64,000 nt of DNA, from assembly GCA_004134985.1 (NCBI GenBank), contig REGQ01000008.1:1-64000 (forward strand). The letters run 5' to 3'. Positions 27,239-35,924 of the stretch are shown here, one piece after another. The first letter of the stretch is position 1. Each line of letters begins with the position of its first letter. The notes beneath the pieces were generated by a model. That model made no database searches. It was not told the DNA's origin and saw only the letters and a list, made by a program, of their open reading frames with translations. This stretch comes from Paenibacillaceae bacterium (GTDB taxonomy: Bacteria > Bacillota > Bacilli > Paenibacillales > Paenibacillaceae). The translations under genes and the position numbers were made by a program.

Positions 27239-28537
27239 TCACCCCTTCAAGCCAAGTTTAGTGAAAATGGTGTCTACATGCTTCAAATGCCAAGCCGGAT
27301 TGAAGCAGTCTTCAATATCCTCTGGCGACAATACTTTCGTCACCTCGGCTGTTTCTTCTATAATATCGCGGAATTGACGCTGTTCTTCCCACGCCTGCAT
27401 AGCCCGCGGCTGCACCGTATCGTAAGCCTGCTCACGGCTGAAGCCTTTGTCGATCAGCTTCGTCATTACCCGTCCAGAGAAAGGCACGCCGAAAGTGCGC
27501 TGCATATTGCGTTTCATATTTTCAGGGAAAACGGTCAGGTTGTTGATGATGTTGCCCAACCGATTCAGCATGTAGTTAAGCAGCATTGTCGCATCCGGCA
27601 AAATGATCCGCTCAACCGAGGAGTGGCTAATATCCCGTTCATGCCACAGCGGTACATTCTCATAAGCGGTAATCATATGGCCGCGGATGACGCGCGCCAG
27701 ACCGGAAATGTTCTCACAGCCGATTGGATTGCGTTTGTGCGGCATAGCTGACGAGCCTTTTTGACCTTTGGCAAACGGCTCTTCCACTTCGCGGAACTCG
27801 CTTTTTTGCAGCGCGCGAATTTCCGTAGCGAACTTGTCCAGCGATGTTGCAATCAGCGCCAGCGTGGCCATATACTCTGCATGGCGGTCGCGCTGCAGCG
27901 TCTGCGTCGAGATCGGCGCAGGCTTAGTGCCCAGCTTCGCGCATACAAACTCTTCAACAAAAGGATCGATGTTCGCATAGGTGCCGACCGCACCGGAAAT
28001 TTTACCGAACTGCACGCCGTCAGCCGCATGGTTGAAGCGCTCCAGGTTCCGTTTCATTTCTTCATACCAAAGCGCCATCTTCAGACCGAAGGTCGTTGGC
28101 TCCGCATGTACGCCATGGGTTCTGCCCATCATCGGCGTATCTTTGTAAGCAATCGCCTTGTCACGCAAAATGGTGATGAAACGCTCCACGTCGGCGCGCA
28201 AAATTTCGTTTGCCTGGCGAAGCAGGTAGCCTATCGCCGTATCGACTACATCCGTGGAAGTCAGCCCGTAATGCACCCATTTGCGTTCAGGTCCAACCGT
28301 CTCGGAGACAGCGCGAGTGAAGGCGATGACGTCATGACGCGTTTCCAGCTCAATCTCATCAATCCGGGCGATGTCGAAACTTGCGCCTTTGCGCAGCGCC
28401 TCAACATCTTCCTTCGGGATAACGCCAAGCTCTGCCCACGCTTCGCAAGCGCAAAGCTCCACTTCAAGCCAAGCTTTAAATTTATTTTCCTCGGTCCAAA
28501 TTGCTCTCATTTCCGGTCTGCTGTATCGTTCCAACAT
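27239..28537 (-). CDS. purB: Adenylosuccinate lyase
   Basis: A 432-residue lyase acting twice in purine synthesis (SAICAR to AICAR, and adenylosuccinate to AMP). It starts [14 protein letters not shown]. The fumarase/aspartase superfamily signature [17 protein letters not shown] lies at about residues 262-278. [15 protein letters not shown] carries the catalytic His region. Confidence 0.97.
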   Translation of the reverse strand: MLERYSRPEMRAIWTEENKFKAWLEVELCACEAWAELGVIPKEDVEALRKGASFDIARIDEIELETRHDVIAFTRAVSETVGPERKWVHYGLTSTDVVDTAIGYLLRQANEILRADVERFITILRDKAIAYKDTPMMGRTHGVHAEPTTFGLKMALWYEEMKRNLERFNHAADGVQFGKISGAVGTYANIDPFVEEFVCAKLGTKPAPISTQTLQRDRHAEYMATLALIATSLDKFATEIRALQKSEFREVEEPFAKGQKGSSAMPHKRNPIGCENISGLARVIRGHMITAYENVPLWHERDISHSSVERIILPDATMLLNYMLNRLGNIINNLTVFPENMKRNMQRTFGVPFSGRVMTKLIDKGFSREQAYDTVQPRAMQAWEEQRQFRDIIEETAEVTKVLSPEDIEDCFNPAWHLKHVDTIFTKLGLKG

Positions 28538-28543
28538 GCGTTT

Positions 28544-29761
28544 CTAGTCCCCCCAAATCTTCGTTTCAGAAATCCAGGCCAATGCCTTGTCCACATCTTC
28601 AGCCAGCACGTTAACATGCCCCATCTTCCGTTTAACCTTCGCTTCATGCTTGCCGTACAGATGAATCTTCGGCTCAACGCCAAGGCGTTCGGCCGCTGCA
28701 TCATGCTGCGCGATCCGCTCCAGCAGCGGCGCTACATGCTCGCCAAGCACATTGACCATCACCACCGGCGTCAGCAGCTCCGTGCCGCCAAGCGGCAGTC
28801 CGCAGATCGCCCGCACATGCTGTTCGAACTGCGAAGTGCGGCAAGCTTCCATCGTATAATGTCCGCTATTATGGGGCCGCGGCGCCAATTCATTCACGTA
28901 CAGTCCTCCGTCAGCTTGCCAGAACAATTCAACCGCGATCAGGCCGACGACGCCAAGCCCTTCGGCAATCCGCTCGGCTAGCTGCCGCGCTTCGGCAATG
29001 ACCGCGTCAGGCACCCGCGCCGGCACAATGGACAGATGCAAAATATTGTCCACATGAATGTTCTCGGCTGGCGGGAACGATTGAATCTCGCCTTGCGGGC
29101 TGCGCGCCGCAATAATCGACAGTTCCTTGTCGAAGCGAATGAACTGCTCCAGCACAAGCTGGGTTCCGGCACGGCTCAGTTCTGCGTAAGCCGCTTCGAT
29201 CTCCGCTTCGCTGCGGATGACCCACTGCCCTTTGCCGTCATAGCCGCCGGTCGCCGTCTTCAGGACGCTCGGCAGTCCAAAACGTTCCACCGCCGCGCGC
29301 AGCTCAGCTGCGCTGCGAATCTCCGCATAAGGCGCAACCCGCACGCCCGCACGCTCAATCGCCTGCTTCTCACGCAAACGATGCTGGGTCGTGTACAGCA
29401 GTTCGCTGCCCTGCGGCACATACGATTCCTCCATTAACATGGCGGCAACGCCCGCATCCACATTCTCGAACTCGTAGGTGATGACATCGGCCCGCTCAGC
29501 CAGCTCCCGCGCTGCGGCATGATCATCATAGGCGGCGACAATCTGCTCCGCTACTTGACCGCATGGCGCATCCGGCGTCGGATCAAGCGCCACGAACCGG
29601 TAGCCCATCGCGCTGCCCGCCAGCGCCATCATCCGTCCAAGCTGCCCGCCGCCGAGAATGCCGACGGTTGCTCCTGGCAAAATCGGCTGCCTGTCCCCGC
29701 TGCGCTCCTGCTGGGCGGCCTTGTCTGCGCGCTGCATTGCGCTGTTGGTCGCTTCACTCAT
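28544..29761 (-). CDS. purK: N5-carboxyaminoimidazole ribonucleotide synthetase
   Basis: A 405-residue ATP-grasp enzyme that carboxylates AIR with bicarbonate. After a polar leader of about 28 residues come [32 protein letters not shown] and [15 protein letters not shown]. The N-terminal leader ([19 protein letters not shown]) is longer than usual. The ATG overlaps the purE stop (ATGA), so it is coupled to purE, its partner enzyme. Confidence 0.96.
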   Translation of the reverse strand: MSEATNSAMQRADKAAQQERSGDRQPILPGATVGILGGGQLGRMMALAGSAMGYRFVALDPTPDAPCGQVAEQIVAAYDDHAAARELAERADVITYEFENVDAGVAAMLMEESYVPQGSELLYTTQHRLREKQAIERAGVRVAPYAEIRSAAELRAAVERFGLPSVLKTATGGYDGKGQWVIRSEAEIEAAYAELSRAGTQLVLEQFIRFDKELSIIAARSPQGEIQSFPPAENIHVDNILHLSIVPARVPDAVIAEARQLAERIAEGLGVVGLIAVELFWQADGGLYVNELAPRPHNSGHYTMEACRTSQFEQHVRAICGLPLGGTELLTPVVMVNVLGEHVAPLLERIAQHDAAAERLGVEPKIHLYGKHEAKVKRKMGHVNVLAEDVDKALAWISETKIWGD

Positions 29762-30243
29762 AAGGTGCTGCTGCTTTCCAGCACTTCTGCGCTGATGCGG
29801 TCGCGGCGCGCCTGAACGCGGGCTTGCAGATCAGCGTCAAAAGCGCCAAGGATTTGCGCTGCCAGCAGACCGGCATTGGTTCCGCCGGCGTTGCCGATTG
29901 CAACCGTTGCGACCGGAATGCCGCCTGGCATCTGCACAATGGACAGGAGCGAATCCAGCCCGTTCAGGTTCGAGGACTTCACAGGGACGCCAATAACCGG
30001 CAAAGTCGTTTTGGCTGCGACCATGCCGGGCAGATGTGCAGCCCCGCCAGCGCCCGCGATGATAACCTTCAATCCTCGCGCTGCCGCAGATTCTGCGTAT
30101 TCAAACATCAAATCTGGCGTCCGATGCGCCGATACTACTTGCTTCTCATAAGGAATTTCAAGCTCTTCCAGAATGTCGCATGCCAGTTTCATCGTATCCC
30201 AATCCGACTTGCTTCCCATGATGACGCCTACCTTCGCAGACAT
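29758..30243 (-). CDS. purE: N5-CAIR mutase
   Basis: A 161-residue class I PurE, first gene of the operon. Motifs are [38 protein letters not shown] and [17 protein letters not shown] placed the start at [10 protein letters not shown]; upstream codons fall in the structured leader. The RBS is weak (AAGTGGG about 9 nt upstream), so translation may be limited or structure-dependent. Confidence 0.96.
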   Translation of the reverse strand: MSAKVGVIMGSKSDWDTMKLACDILEELEIPYEKQVVSAHRTPDLMFEYAESAAARGLKVIIAGAGGAAHLPGMVAAKTTLPVIGVPVKSSNLNGLDSLLSIVQMPGGIPVATVAIGNAGGTNAGLLAAQILGAFDADLQARVQARRDRISAEVLESSSTL

Positions 30244-30352
30244 GAAATCGAACCCACTTTCTAAAGTAAATTTAGAATAAATAATTATATTAACCGAAAC
30301 AGAAATAGCCCGGAGACTTCGCAGGTGCTGCGTGCGACTCGGGATACAAGCC

Positions 30353-30477
30353 AAATAAAGGAAGCGCTGCGTATTTCCTGCCTCATACCATTCATAGGCA
30401 GTTGCACAGAACTTGGTGTCCTGCAGCAGCGGAAAGAAGCAGAAAGCAGTCCCTGAGGGACAACTCTTCCTTTATTT
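30353..30477 (-). promoter_or_regulatory. Structured pur leader between aptamer and purE
   Basis: Just after the aptamer the leader reads AAATAAAGGAAG (30466-30477), and about 100 nt later CTTCCTTTATTT (30353-30364): a perfect 12-bp long-range pairing. Further on, CCCGAG-TCGCA and TGCGA-AGT-CTCCGGG (about 30308-30343) form a GC-rich hairpin followed by TATTTCTGTTTCGG, a candidate terminator. The expression platform is therefore long. Its exact switching mechanism is inferred only. Confidence 0.5.
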
Positions 30478-30484
30478 GCATAAG

Positions 30485-30550
30485 CTCGTAGTCCGAAAAT
30501 TATGGTTTCCGGGTAGAAACGTTCGGGCCAATTCCCAAATATATACGATG
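30485..30550 (-). ncRNA. Purine riboswitch aptamer, guanine type, for the pur operon
   Basis: Read leftward, a P1 stem TCGTA/TACGA encloses P2 with loop GGG-AATTGG-CCC, the invariant J2/3 GTTTCTACC, and P3 (CCGG...CCATAA...TTTTCGG). It ends GGACTACG. The position equivalent to C74 in the xpt aptamer (GACTA) is C, which pairs with guanine. It lies 33 nt after the predicted transcription start. Guanine or hypoxanthine binding should reduce pur expression, in addition to PurR control. Confidence 0.93.
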
Positions 30551-30590
30551 CTTCGACATAATCTGACAACTTAATAAATTAACCTCCTCT

Positions 30591-30619
30591 AGTTTATCAA
30601 TCCTAACACCGCTTGTCAA
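30591..30619 (-). promoter_or_regulatory. pur operon promoter
   Basis: The -35 TTGACA (30614-30619) and -10 TAAACT (30591-30596) are separated by 17 nt. The predicted start is near 30584, giving a leader that begins just before the aptamer. Confidence 0.85.
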
Positions 30620-30621
30620 CG

Positions 30622-30668
30622 AATAAAGACGAACATTCCTTCGTTTTAGTGAAATATAGTTCGTGTTT
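30622..30668 (-). promoter_or_regulatory. PurR operator (paired PurBoxes)
   Basis: CGAAC (30630-30634) and GTTCG (30659-30663) face each other across exactly 24 nt, immediately upstream of the -35 box. Flanks AAAGACGAACATT and AAACACGAACTAT approximate the PurBox consensus AWWWCCGAACWWT. To my knowledge the Bacillus subtilis pur operator has the same spacing and position. PurR there represses unless PRPP is high. Confidence 0.85.
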
Positions 30669-30774
30669 TCCAGGGTTGTTGAGCATGTTATTTCATTTAT
30701 AACCCAGTGGAATACTTTGTTTTGGATGACGAACGCCACTTGACATCCTCCCCCTGCACGAAGTTATCCAATTC

Positions 30775-30891
30775 CTTGTATACCCTAACTCCGCTCCATC
30801 GCGCTCCAGATCGAAAGCCAGAATTGCAGGTGCAGCAATCAATGGGACCGCTAACGTCCTATTTTCCACAACCTGAGTTAAGGTATACAAG
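30775..30891. repeat. 17-bp inverted repeat enclosing 83 nt
   Basis: CTTGTATACCCTAACTC (30775-30791) is matched by GAGTTAAGGTATACAAG (30875-30891), 16 of 17 pairing. Nearby at about 30736-30760 is ACTTGACATCCTCCCCC, a string often seen at ends of IS200/IS605-type elements. This may be a decayed mobile relic. The region 30670-31049 otherwise has no convincing gene. Confidence 0.55.
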
Positions 30892-31049
30892 CAAAACGGC
30901 ATATGCTGTTCACAGCAAACGTCCAGGCAGCTCCGCATTCCCATCATTCGACCGCTCATCACCCATCTATCTACACTCCACCGCTGTCTTTCCTCCTCAC
31001 TCTTCGCATTCCCTTCGTTTCATCGCTCCTCACTTACCATTAGCTATTC

Positions 31050-31099
31050 AAAAAAGGGCTGTTCAGCAAGCGGCAATACATCCGCTTGAAGAACAGCCC
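31050..31099 (-). terminator. Terminator of the pbuG-type permease gene
   Basis: An 18-bp stem (31056-31073 with 31082-31099; GGGCTGTTC..AAGCGG arms with one or two mismatches) has an 8-nt loop. Read leftward it is followed by TTTTTTG. It lies about 95 nt after the permease stop. Confidence 0.9.
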
Positions 31100-31193
31100 T
31101 TCATTATTCAAAAACTCCTATTGCCGCAGCAAGCAACAACACTTCCTACACTAACCTTGCTTCCGTTGCTGCAACAGTTGCGGGTGGCAGCGA

Positions 31194-32585
31194 TCAATGC
31201 CCGTCCATAAAAATATAACGCGCAATAATCAGAATTGCCAGTATCCACATCAGCCAATGAATCTGATACTTTTCTTTTGCTTTGCCGCTCACATTGGCAA
31301 TTGCCGCCAAAACAACATAGAACACGATACCAAATGAAATACCGTTGGCAATGTTGTAAGTGAAAGGCATCAAAGCGATCGTCAAGAAAGCAGGAATCGC
31401 ATATACCATGTCGGAGAAATCAATTTCTTTCACCGATTGCATCATCAGCACGCCGACAATGATCAGCGCTGCTGCTGTTGCCGATCCAGGCACAAGCGCC
31501 ACAAGCGGTGACAGGAAGATCGCAAGCAGGAAACATACGCCCGTCGTTACGGCTGTAAGTCCGGTACGTCCGCCCTGTGCAATCCCTGAGGAGCTTTCTA
31601 CAAAAGCTGTTACCGTGCTTGTCCCAAGCACGGCGCCGCCACTGACGGCAACCGCGTCGACGAACATCGCTTTACCAACTTTTTTACGGCCTTTTTCTTT
31701 ATCTTTCATAACACCCGCACGCGTAGCCGTTCCAACCAGCGTGCCGAAGGTATCAAACAATTCTACGAATGTAAAGGTCAAAATAACGGTAACCAGACCC
31801 ACCTCAATGACTCCGACAAAATCAAACTTCCAGAAGTTCAGCTCTCTGAAATCCGGCACCCATGAGCTGCCGCCCAGCGTTGTGCCGACGTTGACTTCAC
31901 CCATCAGAAAGGCAATGACTGTCGTGAGGAGAATACCGAACAAAATCGCGCCCGGGACACGCAGCACCATCATGATTGCAATGGCCAGCACACCGATGAT
32001 CGTCAACAACACACCTGTATCGTGCAGGTTGCCCAGATGAATAACGGACTCGAAGCCAAGCAGGTTCGTAAATTCCCCTGCAGGGACATCATTCATTGTT
32101 TCCACGGCAATCGACAAAATCCCGCTGTTTTTCAAGCCGATAATGGCTATAAATAGACCAATTCCGACAGTAATCGCATGCTTGATGCTGTCCGGTACGG
32201 CCACAAGCAGCATTTGCCGAATTTGGGTAACGGTCAGAATGATGAAAATAATACCCGAGATAAACACGGCGGTAAGCGCCATCTCCGGTGAAATCTTGGT
32301 ACCTGTCGCTCCTGAGCCGAGTACAACTGCCGCAAAATAGGCATTCAGCCCCATGCCCGGAGCTACCGCTACCGGAAAATTAACAAACAACCCCATCGCA
32401 ATCGTAAAAATACCGGCAGCGAGCGCCGTAGCCAGAAATACCGAATCCCAGCTCAATCCTGTTGGGCTAAGTATTGCCGGGTTGACGGCCAAGATGTAAG
32501 CCATCGTCATGAAAGTCGTCAGACCGGCCATAATCTCCGTTCTGACATTTGTTCCGTTTTCCTTCAACCGAAAGAAACGTTCCAT
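31194..32585 (-). CDS. pbuG: NCS2/AzgA-type hypoxanthine-guanine permease
   Basis: A 463-residue polytopic transporter of the AzgA/PbuG branch. Signatures are RTEIMAGLTTFMTMAYILAV, VAPGMGLNAYFA, FVELFDTFGTLVGTATRAG and GTSTVTAFVESSSGIAQGGR. It imports hypoxanthine and guanine by proton symport. The start MERFFRLKENG is fixed by GGGAGG 11 nt upstream and by the riboswitch, which occupies the upstream part of the open frame. The guanine-type riboswitch makes the purine substrate assignment firm; pbuG versus pbuO cannot be separated. Confidence 0.92.
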   Translation of the reverse strand: MERFFRLKENGTNVRTEIMAGLTTFMTMAYILAVNPAILSPTGLSWDSVFLATALAAGIFTIAMGLFVNFPVAVAPGMGLNAYFAAVVLGSGATGTKISPEMALTAVFISGIIFIILTVTQIRQMLLVAVPDSIKHAITVGIGLFIAIIGLKNSGILSIAVETMNDVPAGEFTNLLGFESVIHLGNLHDTGVLLTIIGVLAIAIMMVLRVPGAILFGILLTTVIAFLMGEVNVGTTLGGSSWVPDFRELNFWKFDFVGVIEVGLVTVILTFTFVELFDTFGTLVGTATRAGVMKDKEKGRKKVGKAMFVDAVAVSGGAVLGTSTVTAFVESSSGIAQGGRTGLTAVTTGVCFLLAIFLSPLVALVPGSATAAALIIVGVLMMQSVKEIDFSDMVYAIPAFLTIALMPFTYNIANGISFGIVFYVVLAAIANVSGKAKEKYQIHWLMWILAILIIARYIFMDGH

Positions 32586-32635
32586 TGATCCATACGCCTC
32601 CCAATAAATGATTTGAACAACAATAACCCGAAAGA

Positions 32636-32652
32636 AACGTCTATCCGACGTT
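32636..32652 (-). terminator. Candidate riboswitch-controlled terminator before pbuG
   Basis: AACGTC pairs with GACGTT around a 5-nt loop, followed by TCTTTCGGGTTATTGTTG. It lies between the aptamer and the start codon and could be the expression platform. The stem is short and the T tract interrupted, so this is tentative. Confidence 0.4.
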
Positions 32653-32728
32653 AATTCTCTCAGGCTCCGCGCAAAAACAGGAAAAGCATGCAGCAACACG
32701 TCAAAACTCCCATATCGCTCTTTTCCCG

Positions 32729-32799
32729 CTTTTCGTAGCCAGATCATTACGGTGACCTTGTAGAGACTCCCAAGCCAATTCCCGGGATTATACGAAAAG
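32729..32799 (-). ncRNA. Purine riboswitch aptamer, guanine-type variant, for pbuG
   Basis: A perfect 9-bp P1 (CTTTTCGTA / TACGAAAAG) encloses P2 (CCGGGAATTGGCTTGGG), J2/3 GTCTCTAC (consensus GTTTCTACC, so varied at two or more positions) and P3 with loop ACCGTAA. J3/1 is GGCTACG, where the usual form is GACTATG. The ligand-pairing position is C, predicting guanine/hypoxanthine. It starts about 20 nt after the predicted transcription start. Confidence 0.85.
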
Positions 32800-32827
32800 G
32801 ATATACAGCTGTTTGTTTTCCAACTTC

Positions 32828-32857
32828 ATTCTAAATAGACTGCCACAGATTTGTCAA
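32828..32857 (-). promoter_or_regulatory. Promoter of the pbuG transcript
   Basis: The -35 TTGACA (32852-32857) and -10 TAGAAT (32828-32833) have an 18-nt spacer. This places the start just upstream of the aptamer. The rest of 32858-33224 shows no gene; TTTACGAATAATG near 32871 is at best a single degenerate PurBox. Confidence 0.7.
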
Positions 32858-33224
32858 TGTTTATTTACGAATAATGAAATATTTCACGTGCACAAACTTT
32901 AGGAGGATGATCAAGCAATTTGCAAGCCAAACTGCTGAAAAAATCACTCTTTTTTCATTATTAACCTGATTCGCGTATTCAAAACCTCCAGAAAAAGTCC
33001 GGTCTATTTTGTTGATTCACTAGTTGATTGTTCGGATTATAGCAAATTAACTGTAATCGGCCAACGACCCGCTCTTGTGCGGCAGTGGATTTTATACTAT
33101 GTTAAAAAGAATTAAAATGACAAACCTTACAGGCTGCCCTAGAAATCGCGGCAATTGCTTATAGCCAAGGCGATAGATAGGCCAGCCTGTTATTCACTTA
33201 TCTTTAGAAAGGAGATGGAATACC

Positions 33225-33434
33225 ATGTCCCGCGCACGACGTTTGCTTACCGAGGAGGATTTTCAAGAAGCGCTCGATCATGAGCGCCGCACCCGTGTTT
33301 TTCAGAATGATCAGTTGGTGGGCACCGGAGGCATTATCACCCGGTTCGATGACACGACCATTGTCATTCAGTCCGGTGTCAGCGACATCGCCTACTATTC
33401 GCGAAACGATTGTGAATTCTTCGAGCTGCGCTAA
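33225..33434 (+). CDS. Small conserved-looking protein of unknown function
   Basis: A 69-residue cytoplasmic protein, start MSRARRLLTEEDFQEAL, with AAAGGAG 9 nt upstream. The N-terminal 25 residues are charged and helical. Residues 28-69 (RVFQNDQLVGTGGIITRFDDTTIVIQSG) look like a small beta-barrel. I do not recognise a named family. It is monocistronic between divergent or convergent neighbours; codon use matches the core genome. Confidence 0.75.
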   Translation: MSRARRLLTEEDFQEALDHERRTRVFQNDQLVGTGGIITRFDDTTIVIQSGVSDIAYYSRNDCEFFELR

Positions 33435-33506
33435 TCGTCCTTAACATCGCTCGCTTCTTGCCCCTGGCGCTCTTTTGTTTGGTTTCATTTCATTAATGTT
33501 CAGTGT

Positions 33507-34994
33507 TCATTTATGGGTACGGTGTGCAGTCATGACATACTCCGCGAGAAGTCTTGCCCCAAAGCCAGTCGCTCCCGGCACGATATAACCTTTTGCCGCA
33601 GCAGCTTCCTTCAGACCTGCCATGTCGATATGCGCCCAGCTCATGGATGGATCGACGAATTTGCGCAGAAACAGCGCTGCCACAATCGCCCCCGCTTCCC
33701 CCGCCGAACTGATATTGCTGGAATCCGCACAAGCGCTGTCCAAATAGCTTTCGTACTCATCCACCAGCGGCATTGGCCACAGCTTCTCTCCAACGCGCTC
33801 ACCGGCAGCGCATAGCTCCCTGACCAGTGAATCCCCGCCCCAGATGCCGGCGATCCGCGAGCCAAGCGCACCGACAACAGAATACGTCAGTGTAGCAATA
33901 TCAATAGCCTGCTGCGCGCCAATCTGCTTGGCGTACAGCAGCGCATCCGCCAGCACAAGTCTGCCCTCAGCATCTGTATTGCCAACCTGGACAGTCAACC
34001 CGTTCGCATACGTTAAAATTTCACCAGGCAGCAGTGCATCGGGACCGATCATATTTTCGGCAGCGGGAACCAGCACAGCCACGTTCGCCTCGGCTCCGCT
34101 GCGTGCAATCCTGTCCAGCGCGCCGATGACTGCCCCCGCCCCGGCCATATCCATTCGCATGTCGCTAATATTGTTGTCCCGCTTCAAGCTGATCCCACCG
34201 GTGTCGAAGGTTATTCCTTTGCCAATCAGCGCAATGAGCGGCAAAGACGGATCGGTGCAATACCGCAGCTCCAGAAAAACCGGCGGACGACGACTGCCCC
34301 GACCGACCGCGATCAGTCCGGTCATGCCAAGCTCTATCAGTTGCTCTCCTGAATAAACCTTCACTTCAACCGGCACGTCCGCAAAACGGGCTTGCACCCG
34401 CTCAGCAAGCGCGCTCGGATAAATCACATCCGGAGGTTCCCCCGCCAACTGCCGGGCCAACAACGTGCCTTCCGCTCGCAGCCGTCCGGCAGCGATTGCC
34501 GCAGCACCTTCATCCGCGGTACCGTTGTCGTCCAAAAATACGACAGGATCGCTAGTAGGGATGGCAGCAGCTTTATGGGAGTACGACTGGTCACCGCCCA
34601 GCACCCACCCTTCCGTCCAATCCGCCGCCAATCGTTCACTCGTCAACTCAGTTGCTCGCGTCGCAGCGAAGGGCAGCAGCGCTCCGAAAGTGAGTGCCAC
34701 GTTATCTTTGCGTGTCTCTTGCGCAGCTCGCGCTGCCTCGCCCGCCGCCTCACGAAGCCGTTCGCGACTGAATGACGCAGCTTCGCCCAGGCCGAGCAGC
34801 AGCGCATCAGGCTTGCCGCGCTCGCCGTACAGCCAGGTTAGCGTTCCGCGCTTGCCCATGGCTGGCTGGAGCCTGTAGCGAGCAAGCAGTTCGCCGAAGG
34901 GCCCGGCAGCCGATTCCAGCTCCGCGCTTTCCTGAAAGAACGGGCACATGATAGTGCCCGCTCCGGACACCAAACCTGTCTCCGGCGTGCTCAT
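33507..34994 (-). CDS. pepA: Leucyl aminopeptidase (M17)
   Basis: A 495-residue di-metal M17 aminopeptidase. The metal-binding and catalytic segments are present: LIGKGITFDTGGISLK, MRMDMAGAGAV and the signature NTDAEGRLVLADAL at about residues 330-343. The N-terminal domain is divergent, as usual. The start ATG overlaps the metallophosphoesterase stop by 4 nt, so it is the last gene of the glycoside operon. It would release amino-terminal residues from peptides, possibly from glycopeptides imported by the same operon. Confidence 0.92.
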   Translation of the reverse strand: MSTPETGLVSGAGTIMCPFFQESAELESAAGPFGELLARYRLQPAMGKRGTLTWLYGERGKPDALLLGLGEAASFSRERLREAAGEAARAAQETRKDNVALTFGALLPFAATRATELTSERLAADWTEGWVLGGDQSYSHKAAAIPTSDPVVFLDDNGTADEGAAAIAAGRLRAEGTLLARQLAGEPPDVIYPSALAERVQARFADVPVEVKVYSGEQLIELGMTGLIAVGRGSRRPPVFLELRYCTDPSLPLIALIGKGITFDTGGISLKRDNNISDMRMDMAGAGAVIGALDRIARSGAEANVAVLVPAAENMIGPDALLPGEILTYANGLTVQVGNTDAEGRLVLADALLYAKQIGAQQAIDIATLTYSVVGALGSRIAGIWGGDSLVRELCAAGERVGEKLWPMPLVDEYESYLDSACADSSNISSAGEAGAIVAALFLRKFVDPSMSWAHIDMAGLKEAAAAKGYIVPGATGFGARLLAEYVMTAHRTHK

Positions 34995-35893
34995 CGAATA
35001 ATCTCCCCATCAGCCTGACGAATCCATGTTTCGAAGCCGCGTTCGCCCTCCTGCAGCCGTATCATCCGCGCCCCGCGCTGCAATCTGCCATACGTGTTAT
35101 AACCGGTGACACGGCCATAGCAGAGGCGGATGCCGTGCAGCATGCCGCAATAATCGTTGTCATGGTCATGCCCGACGAACGTTCCCATAACATCGCCCTG
35201 TTCTACCAGCGCCGCGAACAAGCCGGAATTGATTTTGGCGCATTCGACGTTTTCGAACTTTTGCCCTCCCAAGACGGTTCCCTTTGCCCACACGTCCGCA
35301 TATTCCGGCAGCGGCATATGAAAGAAGGCAAGTGCGGGAAGCGGCCCCTTGCAGCGTGCGCTTAGTTGTCGCGATTGTTGCGCATACCAGTTGACCTGAT
35401 CGGGATGAATCCACTCGTAACCGCCAACCGCCACCGGCGCCATTGCGCCTGAATCGAGGAGATAGAGCGCCGCCGCCTCGCTGACGCCTGCACGGTCCCA
35501 TACCGACAGGACGTAATTGCCGACGCCGCTCAACTGTTCCGGGCCCGCCTGCGACAGGCAATTGGGGCCGCTCTCCAATTGAAGGGCGAGCAGCTCAGCC
35601 CGCGATACACTTCCTTCCGAGTCATGATTGCCGAACACAGCAGCCCATGGAACACCTGAAGCGACAATCGGAGCGATCGCTCTGTGGAAAGATGCGGCCG
35701 GGTCAGCGACGCCATGACTCCAGATCATATCCCCGGTCAATACGATCAGATCCGGCCCTTCCGCCTCAATTAAATATGCGGCCAAAGCAAGTGTCTGGTC
35801 GTCTTTTTCCTTTTTTTCCACACCATCGCCAATGTGCATATCTGTCAGCTGCATGATCGTAAAGGTGCCGTCCTCACGAAACTTCAAATCCAT
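34991..35893 (-). CDS. Calcineurin-like metallophosphoesterase
   Basis: A 300-residue protein with all metallophosphoesterase motifs: MQLTDMHIGDG (residues 14-24), LIVLTGDMIWSHG, AAVFGNHDSEG, a late ALAFFHMPLPEY and GHDHDNDY. It lacks a signal peptide, so it is cytoplasmic. The substrate is unknown; within a sugar operon it might remove phosphate from phosphosugars or nucleotides. It lies 31 nt downstream of the GH38 gene and is coupled to pepA. Confidence 0.87.
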   Translation of the reverse strand: MDLKFREDGTFTIMQLTDMHIGDGVEKKEKDDQTLALAAYLIEAEGPDLIVLTGDMIWSHGVADPAASFHRAIAPIVASGVPWAAVFGNHDSEGSVSRAELLALQLESGPNCLSQAGPEQLSGVGNYVLSVWDRAGVSEAAALYLLDSGAMAPVAVGGYEWIHPDQVNWYAQQSRQLSARCKGPLPALAFFHMPLPEYADVWAKGTVLGGQKFENVECAKINSGLFAALVEQGDVMGTFVGHDHDNDYCGMLHGIRLCYGRVTGYNTYGRLQRGARMIRLQEGERGFETWIRQADGEIIR

Positions 35894-35924
35894 CTCTCCA
35901 CCCCATTCTTCCTGTTATGTCACC

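Noticed and set aside
27761-28981. 406-codon plus-strand frame
   Set aside because: Lies entirely opposite purB and purK, which have clear family motifs; its composition (many Arg, His, Cys) is that of an antisense shadow.
30707-31210. 167-codon plus-strand frame between pur and pbuG
   Set aside because: Crosses the 17-bp inverted repeat and the pbuG terminator hairpin, has no RBS, and is unlike any protein family.
32586-32747. N-terminal extension of the permease to 32747
   Set aside because: This DNA forms the 3' part of the purine aptamer and the leader; the good RBS and conserved N-terminus begin at 32585.
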